In this document: positions 1 through 4,214 of the stretch, piece after piece | How positions within the stretch are numbered: position 1 is the stretch's first letter | Layout: every line of letters starts with the position of its first letter | Origin: an uncultured Planctomycetota bacterium | Lineage (GTDB): Bacteria; Planctomycetota; Phycisphaerae; Sedimentisphaerales; Anaerobacaceae | NCBI GenBank assembly: GCA_903927855.1 | Contig: CAIYOL010000268.1 | Location: 1 to 5,349, forward strand | Reading direction: 5' to 3' | DNA length: 5,349 nt | Notes under the pieces: model-generated | Databases searched by the model: none | The model's input: the letters and a program-made list of their open reading frames with translations, nothing else | Told to the model about the DNA's origin: nothing | Position numbers and translations under genes: made by a program

Positions 1-87
1 AGATACACTGGCGACATAGACAGGGATTTATATGTCAATTATGCCGACCTCGCGGAACTGGCGGATAAATGGTTAGCTCAGGAGTAA
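1..87 (+). CDS. 3' end of a secreted protein with a C-terminal dockerin-like EF-hand (partial)
   Basis: Only the last 28 codons and the TAA stop (85-87) are in the window; the gene begins upstream. The visible tail reads G-D-I-D-R-D-L-Y-V-N-Y-A-D-L-A-E-L-A-D-K-W-L, the planctomycete type of dockerin-like Ca-binding loop and helix: acidic positions 1, 3 and 5 of the loop, V-N at 8-9, Asp at 12, then L..L...WL. The usual Gly at loop position 6 is Leu here. The exported protein at 1008-3926 ends with the same kind of tail (positions about 944-966), so this is probably another exported protein of the same class, possibly also a beta-helix protein, though its body is not visible. It is the first gene seen of a plus-strand run, with the next gene starting 7 bases after its stop. 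Confidence 0.85.
   Translation, partial: RYTGDIDRDLYVNYADLAELADKWLAQE
80..84 (+). promoter_or_regulatory. Ribosome-binding site AGGAG for the pilin-like gene
   Basis: AGGAG lies 10 bases before the ATG at 95 and falls within the last two sense codons of the upstream gene, directly before its TAA. The position supports the ATG at 95 as the start and suggests that ribosomes finishing the upstream gene help start this one (translational coupling). Confidence 0.75.
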
Positions 88-94
88 AGAAATT

Positions 95-949
95 ATGAAA
101 CCAGAAACTGCGTTTACAAAAAAAGACCTTGTCGTTGCTTTGATTTGTATCTCTTTTCTCTTGGTCAATATCGCAGCCGTTGGCAAAGGCGGCAGAAAAC
201 GTGCCCAGGCGACCGTCTGCCTCTCCAATCTTCATAAATGGGGACAGATTTTTCAGGCCTACACCGCCGACAACGATGGCTTCTTCCATAGTAGGGAAAT
301 CGGGACCAATGCAGGGTATAGAAAGATGTGGCCGTACACCTATAAGCCGTACTACGTAGATAAAATGATGCGCTTCTGTCCGACGGCCGATAAGCCCGAT
401 ATTGACACGGGCACGTTTGGCACTTGGAACTACGATATGGGTTCGTATAGACCCCTGCCGGATTGTCCAATGGCAGGAGAAAGAGAATATGACGTTAGTA
501 CGAATAGCGTCCGTGACGGGCATTTCACCGGCAGCTATGGCCTTAATCGCTTCATTGTGAATATGAAAGGTGGTACATATGGAACAAACCCAGATTTCTG
601 GAGGCGGGCTGGTGCAAAAGGTGCCGCTCAAGTCCCGGTGCTTATGGATTCTATGTATTTAAATTATTATGCAAGTTCCACCGCCGAACCGCCCTCGTAT
701 GATGGTGACTATTCCACCCCTGAAATGCACTTGATATGCATCAATCGACATACAGGATACATCAACGCCGTTTTCTTGGATTTCTCCGCCCGCAAAGTTG
801 GCCTTAAGGAAATATATACACTCAAACACAGTCGAACGTTCGACACCTGCGGCCCGTGGACTATATGCGGCTTCGGCGGAAACAAGCAGGCCTGTGCAGC
901 CGCTTGGGATGAAGCCGCGCCCTGGATGAAGGATTTCCCGGAGTACTGA
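95..949 (+). CDS. Type II secretion/pilin-like envelope protein with divergent prepilin N-terminus and H-x9-D motif
   Basis: A 284-residue protein of the large planctomycete pilin-like class (DUF1559/H-x9-DG type). Residues 6-11 read A-F-T-K-K-D, followed by a hydrophobic segment to about 29. This occupies the place of the usual G-F-T-L-I-E-L-L-V-V, but Gly-1 is Ala, Leu-Ile is Lys-Lys and Glu5 is Asp, so prepilin cleavage is doubtful and the segment may stay as a membrane anchor. After basic G-R-K-R-A-Q come C42-L-S-N-L-H-K-W-G-Q, Y56..D59-N-D-G-F, an F-C-P motif at 94-96, S-Y-G-L-N at 147-151, and R-H219-T-G-Y-I-N-A-V-F-L-D229-F with W/P-rich sequence to the end. These are the standard landmarks of the family, with D-F in place of D-G. 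The body should lie outside the cytoplasmic membrane. It sits between two dockerin-tailed exported proteins. Its exact role (minor pseudopilin, export component or structural envelope protein) cannot be read from the sequence. Confidence 0.87.
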   Translation: MKPETAFTKKDLVVALICISFLLVNIAAVGKGGRKRAQATVCLSNLHKWGQIFQAYTADNDGFFHSREIGTNAGYRKMWPYTYKPYYVDKMMRFCPTADKPDIDTGTFGTWNYDMGSYRPLPDCPMAGEREYDVSTNSVRDGHFTGSYGLNRFIVNMKGGTYGTNPDFWRRAGAKGAAQVPVLMDSMYLNYYASSTAEPPSYDGDYSTPEMHLICINRHTGYINAVFLDFSARKVGLKEIYTLKHSRTFDTCGPWTICGFGGNKQACAAAWDEAAPWMKDFPEY

Positions 950-956
950 AACTCCG
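939..956 (+). other. Hairpin with the stop codon in its loop
   Basis: CGGAGT (939-944) pairs perfectly with ACTCCG (951-956), giving a 6-bp stem with a 6-base loop that contains the TGA stop of the pilin-like gene (947-949). A second possible hairpin, CGCAG (955-959) with CTGCG (970-974), overlaps its 3' arm by two bases, so the two would compete. It may stabilise the 3' end of the upstream message or slow the ribosome. The stem is short, so chance is possible. Confidence 0.4.
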
Positions 957-974
957 CAGCCAAACCTGTCTGCG

Positions 975-993
975 AAATCAGCGTCTGATTTTT
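975..993 (+). terminator. Weak intrinsic terminator-like hairpin between the pilin-like and beta-helix genes
   Basis: AAATCAG (975-981) and CTGATTT (985-991) form a perfect 7-bp stem with a CGT loop. The T run is 989-993, partly inside the stem. The stem is A/T-rich and the tail short, so it would give at most partial termination or act as a processing or stability element. The only obvious translation signal of the next gene follows directly (AGAGG, 995-999), so complete termination here would require a promoter that I cannot see in the 58-base gap. Confidence 0.45.
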
Positions 994-994
994 A

Positions 995-999
995 AGAGG
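995..999 (+). promoter_or_regulatory. Ribosome-binding site AGAGG for the beta-helix gene
   Basis: AGAGG ends 8 bases before the ATG at 1008. That ATG opens a clear signal peptide, so it is preferred over later in-frame starts. The site begins two bases after the terminator-like hairpin, whose folding could affect access to it. Confidence 0.7.
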
Positions 1000-1007
1000 C
1001 GAGTGTT

Positions 1008-3926
1008 ATGAAAAAATTGATTCTTGTCTTTATCTGCCTGCTTTTGTCCGTTCCCTGCTTTGCGGAAATAATCATCGTTGATAACGATTGGCCTTATGAT
1101 TTTAATAACATTCAGGTGGCTATCAACTATTCCAGCAACGGCGATTATATCTTCGTCTTCCCCGGCAGATACACCGGCACAGGAAACCGCGATATCGATT
1201 TCCTCGGTAAAGCTATTACAGTCCGAAGCATTGACCCAACAGACCCATGCATTGTCGCTAAGACAATTATTGATTGTAACCACGTTGGCCGTGGCTTTAA
1301 CTTCATCAGCGGCGAAAACGCCAATTCCGTCCTCGCCGGCTTTACCATTATAAATGGTTCCGGAGATAATGGAGGTGCTATCCTCTGCTATAATAGCAGC
1401 CCGAAAATAACCAACTGTACATTTGCGGGTAACTCGGCGTCCCAGGGCGGCGGGATACACAACTTCTCCAGCAGCCCGGCAGTTACCAACTGTACCTTCA
1501 GCGGGAACTCGGCTGACTACGGCGGCGGCGGGATGTTCAACTACGCCTACAGCAGCCCCACAATAATCAACTGCACATTCGCAGGCAACTCGGCATTCTA
1601 CGGTGGCGGGATGTACAACCAAGAATACAGTGGCCCGACAGTAACCAACTGCACATTTAGCAGCGATTCGGCAACCCAAGACGGCGGCGGGATGTACAAC
1701 GAATCCAGCAGCCCGACCGTAACCAACTGCACCTTCAGCGGTAACTCGGCATCCAACGGTGGTGGCGGCGGGATATTTAACGAGGATAGCAGCCCGAATA
1801 TAACCAACTGCGCATTCACAGGCAACTCGGCATACAACGGTGGTGGGATGTACAATTTCTACTTCAGCAACCCGACAATAACCAACTGCACATTCAGCAG
1901 AAATTCGGCAAACAGTTCCGGCGGCGGGATGAGTAACTACGACAGCAGCCCGACTCTAACCAACTGCACATTCAGCGGTAACTCGGCATCCGACAGCGGT
2001 GGCGGGATTTATAATGAGTATAAAAGCCCGACAATAACCAACTGCACCTTCAGCAGTAACTCAGCGAACATTGGCGGCGGAATGTACAACATTGGCAGCA
2101 ACTCGACAGTAGTCAACTGCATACTCTGGGGCAATACCGCACCAAACGGGCCGCAGATATATAATGATGAGGCAAGCTCTCCAGCCGTTACTTTCTCCGA
2201 CGTTCAGGACGGTTGGGCAGGAACCGGCAACATCAATGCCAACCCATTATTCATTGATGCTGATGGTCCTGATAACATTCCCGGCACGGAAGACGACAAT
2301 CTGCGCCTCTCGCCGGATTCACCCTGCATCGATGCTGGTAACAACGCCGCGGTGCCGGTCGGTATTACAACCGACCTCGATGGCCGAAACCGCTTCGCAG
2401 ATGGTGACGGCAACACTACCGTCATTGTCGATATGGGAGCCTTCGAGTACCCGTCTCCTCTTCTATACGTTGACTCCCACGCCACAGGCGCCAACAACGG
2501 CTCAAGCTGGACCGATGCCTATAACTACCTGCAGGATGCCATGACTGTAGCCGAATCAAACAATGTGATTTGGGTGGCTCAGGGCACTTATAAACCTGAT
2601 GCGAATAATCTATATCCCAGTGGCACCGGCGACCGAACTGCGACCTTCCAGCTTAAAAATGGCGTAGTAATCTACGGCGGCTTCCACACAGGCGGCGGAA
2701 GCCGAGACCCTGACACATACGTAACCTTCCTCAGCGGCGACTTGGTTGGCGATGATGCGGTTCTCGTCGACCCATGTTATTTACTGACTGAGCCGACAAG
2801 AGCCGAAAACAGCTATCACGTGGTAACCGGCAGTTATACCGATGCTACAGCTATCCTCGATGGCTTTACTATTACCGCTGGCAATGCCAACACCGTTAGC
2901 GTATGGCCCACATCCAACGGCGGCGGAATGCTTAATGTTGAATCAAGTTGCAAAATTAACAACTGTACGTTCGTTGAAAACTCTGCAGAAATGGGTGGGG
3001 CGATATGCAATCACCATAGCACTGTGTATATAAGTAACTGCACGTTCTTCAGAAACGGGGCAAGATATGACAGCGGCGGTGTATCGAATGAGGGAGCGAG
3101 CTGTCCGACACTGGTCAACTGCAGTTTTACTTCGAACTATGCAGGCAGTAATGGAGGTGGCTTGCGAAACTGGGGACACAGCAATCCTACGTTGACTAAT
3201 TGCTCATTCCTTAATAACTCCGCAGGTTATGGTGGGGCTATATCGAACGTAAACTCCAGTTCTCCAGTGATAACCAATTGCACTTTCAGCGGCAATTGGG
3301 CAACCGCCGGGAAAGGCGGCTTGAATGACTACGTTGATTGCTATCCGATAATCACCAACTGTATTTTCTGGGGCAATACTGCTCCCGCCAATCCGCAGAT
3401 AGGCGACGAACCTAATTGCAGGGCAATTGTTAGTTACTCCGATGTTCAGGGCGGCTGGCCCGGCCTCGGCAATATCGATGCCGACCCCTATTTTGTTGAC
3501 ACAGATGCTAACGATTATCATTTGAAGAGCGAAGGCTGGAGTTGGGACACCAAACGCAGCCGCTGGACCTATGACGATGTCACCAGCCGCTGTATAGATG
3601 CCGGCAATCCCGGCTCACCGCTCCGTGACGAATTGCTTTCCGTCCCCGACGACCCGAATAATGAGTGGGGACAGAACCTCCGCATCGATATGGGCGCCTT
3701 CGGCGGCACTGCCGAAGCAAGTATCCCGCCTTATGATTGGGCGCTTCTTGCAGATATAACCAACGACGGTCTTGTTAATATGACTGATTTCGCCTATCAG
3801 GCGCTCGACTGGCTCAATTCTGCCGACCAGCAGCCCGGTGACCTCAATCGTGATGGCCTGATTGATACAGATGACCTTGCCTTGCTTGTTGAAGATTGGC
3901 TCGGACAGACAACCTGGTATGAATGA
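1008..3926 (+). CDS. Exported double beta-helix protein (Pmp-like repeats) with C-terminal dockerin-like tail
   Basis: A 972-residue exported protein. Residues 1-19 are a signal peptide (M-K-K, hydrophobic core, likely cut after C-F-A). Helix 1 starts near 20 with a typical N-terminal rung. Ten rungs at about 134-380 repeat every 25-27 residues as T-N-C-T-F-S-G-N-S-A then G-G-G-M-Y-N, which is the F-x-x-N plus G-G-(A/G)-(I/M) pattern of chlamydial Pmp repeats. A tail follows (N-P-L-F-I-D 412-417, C-I-D-A-G-N, D-M-G-A-F-E-Y 475-481), the 'choice-of-anchor Q' style. Helix 2 begins near 487 (Y-V-D-S), has six NC-type rungs at about 649-790 with G-G-A-I, and ends in C-I-D-A-G-N and D-M-G-A-F-G-G. 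Residues 915-966 carry two EF-hand-like loops (D-I-T-N-D-G-L-V-N and D-L-N-R-D-G-L-I-D), a dockerin-like Ca-binding doublet. It is most likely surface-exposed or secreted, perhaps carbohydrate-binding or adhesive; right-handed beta-helices also include polysaccharide lyases, but I see no catalytic signature. Full length, no frameshift. Confidence 0.92.
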   Translation: MKKLILVFICLLLSVPCFAEIIIVDNDWPYDFNNIQVAINYSSNGDYIFVFPGRYTGTGNRDIDFLGKAITVRSIDPTDPCIVAKTIIDCNHVGRGFNFISGENANSVLAGFTIINGSGDNGGAILCYNSSPKITNCTFAGNSASQGGGIHNFSSSPAVTNCTFSGNSADYGGGGMFNYAYSSPTIINCTFAGNSAFYGGGMYNQEYSGPTVTNCTFSSDSATQDGGGMYNESSSPTVTNCTFSGNSASNGGGGGIFNEDSSPNITNCAFTGNSAYNGGGMYNFYFSNPTITNCTFSRNSANSSGGGMSNYDSSPTLTNCTFSGNSASDSGGGIYNEYKSPTITNCTFSSNSANIGGGMYNIGSNSTVVNCILWGNTAPNGPQIYNDEASSPAVTFSDVQDGWAGTGNINANPLFIDADGPDNIPGTEDDNLRLSPDSPCIDAGNNAAVPVGITTDLDGRNRFADGDGNTTVIVDMGAFEYPSPLLYVDSHATGANNGSSWTDAYNYLQDAMTVAESNNVIWVAQGTYKPDANNLYPSGTGDRTATFQLKNGVVIYGGFHTGGGSRDPDTYVTFLSGDLVGDDAVLVDPCYLLTEPTRAENSYHVVTGSYTDATAILDGFTITAGNANTVSVWPTSNGGGMLNVESSCKINNCTFVENSAEMGGAICNHHSTVYISNCTFFRNGARYDSGGVSNEGASCPTLVNCSFTSNYAGSNGGGLRNWGHSNPTLTNCSFLNNSAGYGGAISNVNSSSPVITNCTFSGNWATAGKGGLNDYVDCYPIITNCIFWGNTAPANPQIGDEPNCRAIVSYSDVQGGWPGLGNIDADPYFVDTDANDYHLKSEGWSWDTKRSRWTYDDVTSRCIDAGNPGSPLRDELLSVPDDPNNEWGQNLRIDMGAFGGTAEASIPPYDWALLADITNDGLVNMTDFAYQALDWLNSADQQPGDLNRDGLIDTDDLALLVEDWLGQTTWYE
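1407..2150 (+). repeat. In-frame tandem repeat, ten ~78-bp units (helix 1 rungs)
   Basis: The core ACCAACTG and its variants (ATCAACTG, GTCAACTG) recur at 1410, 1485, 1566, 1644, 1722, 1803, 1881, 1959, 2037 and 2112. The spacings are 75, 81, 78, 78, 81, 78, 78, 78 and 75 bases, always multiples of three. Each unit continues as GCACxTTCAGCGGxAACTCGGC and ends in a GGCGGCGGGATG-like stretch. Similarity is strong at the DNA level, including synonymous positions, which suggests recent duplication or gene conversion. The last unit departs into the C-I-L-W-G-N-T-A cap. Confidence 0.93.
2952..3390 (+). repeat. Second, more diverged set of six beta-helix rungs (helix 2)
   Basis: Six N-C-(T/S/I)-F rungs are recognisable by protein motif, from K649-I-N-N-C to I782-T-N-C-I-F-W-G-N-T-A. 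They carry G-G-A-I or G-G-G-L/G-G-V turns. Unlike helix 1, the DNA of these units has diverged (for example AACTGTACG, AACTGCACG, AACTGCAGT, AATTGCTCA, AATTGCACT), so they look older or under less homogenisation. Confidence 0.85.
3750..3905 (+). other. Dockerin-like Ca-binding doublet (domain within the beta-helix protein)
   Basis: This encodes residues about 915-966. Loop 1 is D-I-T-N-D-G-L-V-N-M-T-D followed by F..Q.L.WL. Loop 2 is D-L-N-R-D-G-L-I-D-T-D-D followed by L..L...WL. Both have acidic or Asn side chains at loop positions 1, 3, 5, 9 and 12 and Gly at 6, as expected for Ca-binding EF-hand loops of dockerin type I. In cellulosomes such domains bind cohesins; in planctomycetes the partner is not established, and no cohesin is visible here. 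Confidence 0.85.
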
Positions 3927-3963
3927 CAGAACCAAAAAGCTGGGAGCTTCATAACCTCCAAAC

Positions 3964-4099
3964 TTTTTCTAAATTTCACTACGTTTCACAACTTTTCGAC
4001 ACTTTTTTCGCAAAAAAAAGACACATTTCAGACACGTTTCGATATGTTTTTCACAAGTTTACCTATAGTTTTAACACGTTTCGCAATTTTGCCATCTTT
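3964..4099. other. Helically phased T-tracts: predicted intrinsically curved DNA
   Basis: Fourteen runs of three or more T (one is A8) are centred at about 3966, 3975, 3985, 3994.5, 4005.5, 4015.5, 4027, 4038, 4049, 4059, 4070.5, 4080, 4088.5 and 4098. The mean spacing is 132/13 = 10.15 bases, close to one helical turn, so the small A-tract bends should add up in one direction. The runs sit in a degenerate unit near ACACGTTTCG, exact at 4032-4041 and 4074-4083 (42 bases apart, four turns), with ACACATTTCA at 4021 and ACGTTTC at 3981. The run strand is nearly always plus, except A8 at 4012-4019. Runs of only three T bend weakly, so the amount of curvature is uncertain. The function is unknown; nucleoid-protein binding, an upstream element for a promoter near 4105, or a termination aid are possibilities. 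Confidence 0.7.
4002..4020. terminator. A/T hairpin CTTTTTT-CGCAA-AAAAAAG, possible weak bidirectional terminator
   Basis: C-T6 (4002-4008) pairs with A6-G (4014-4020) across a CGCAA loop. A T run on one side and an A run on the other would place U tracts near the stem in both directions, as in bidirectional terminators between converging genes. The stem is nearly all A-U and therefore weak, and the same bases belong to the phased-tract region, so the pairing may be a by-product of that. Confidence 0.25.
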
Positions 4100-4104
4100 G
4101 CTCG

Positions 4105-4110
4105 TATAAT
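4105..4110 (+). promoter_or_regulatory. TATAAT, possible -10 element next to the curved tract
   Basis: This is an exact match to the sigma-70 -10 consensus just downstream of the phased T-tracts. No convincing -35 hexamer is present 16-19 bases upstream (CGCAAT or similar) and there is no TG extension. Transcription would start near 4117 and run into the 3' end of the anti-sigma-like gene in antisense. The hexamer also overlaps the inverted repeat 4108-4137, so it may be a coincidence in A/T-rich DNA. Confidence 0.25.
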
Positions 4111-4139
4111 AGCGCCGTTGACCCATTTAACGCTATTTT
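4108..4139. terminator. Inverted repeat AATAGCG/CGCTATT with short T tail
   Basis: AATAGCG (4108-4114) and CGCTATT (4131-4137) form a 7-bp stem around a 16-base loop. An alternative fold pairs AATAG/CTATT and CGTT/AACG with a CGC bulge and a 9-base loop. On the plus strand the 3' arm runs into TTTT (4136-4139). On the minus strand it lies 78 bases after the stop of the anti-sigma-like gene, without a clear T tail. It is the best terminator candidate for either converging transcript, but weak. Confidence 0.35.
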
Positions 4140-4214
4140 ACGATGTGATTTGCTCGACAAAATCTCACCTAAATTAACGAATGAATATTTGATGAATGCC
4201 GGTGGTGAATTGAA

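Larger units (their letters stand above)
3927..4214. other. 288-base gap between convergent genes
   Basis: This gap separates the 3' ends of the beta-helix gene (+) and the anti-sigma-like gene (-). It holds a short inverted repeat AAGCT-GGG-AGCTT (3937-3949), a helically phased T-tract region (3964-4099), an exact TATAAT (4105-4110), and an inverted repeat AATAGCG/CGCTATT (4108-4137). No strong GC-rich terminator with a long T tail is present for either gene. Bases 4138-4214 show nothing I can name. A plus-strand frame of 84 codons (3923-4177) crosses it but has poor support as a gene. Confidence 0.8.

Noticed and set aside
35..631. 198-codon open frame on the minus strand
   Set aside because: It lies wholly opposite the pilin-like gene, which has recognisable family motifs, a ribosome-binding site and correct operon spacing. 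The minus-strand product shows no coherent domain.
1041..1070. Possible lipoprotein signal (Cys in the signal peptide, V-P-C-F-A)
   Set aside because: Pro before the Cys does not fit a lipobox. C-F-A followed by Glu is a normal signal peptidase I site.
978..1679. 233-codon open frame on the minus strand with repeated Gly/Ala/Val-rich segments
   Set aside because: Its repeats are the antisense reading of the beta-helix rungs. The frame stays open because the tandem units lack stops there; no start signal or known domain.
1598..1855. 85-codon minus-strand frame with a Pro-rich repeated motif
   Set aside because: Another antisense shadow of the same tandem repeat (GGCGGG read as Pro codons).
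1407..2150. Regular repeats resembling a CRISPR array
   Set aside because: Units are 75-81 bases, all multiples of three, in frame inside a signal-peptide-bearing protein, with no unique spacers between constant repeats. They are beta-helix rungs.
2204..2497. 97-codon minus-strand frame and the overlapping 126-codon plus-strand frame at 2164-2544
   Set aside because: Both overlap the conserved cap and 'choice-of-anchor Q' tail of the beta-helix protein and show only the composition expected of shifted frames.
3937..3949. AAGCT-GGG-AGCTT as terminator of the beta-helix gene
   Set aside because: Only a 5-bp stem with a 3-base loop and no T run directly after it; the first T run begins 15 bases later.
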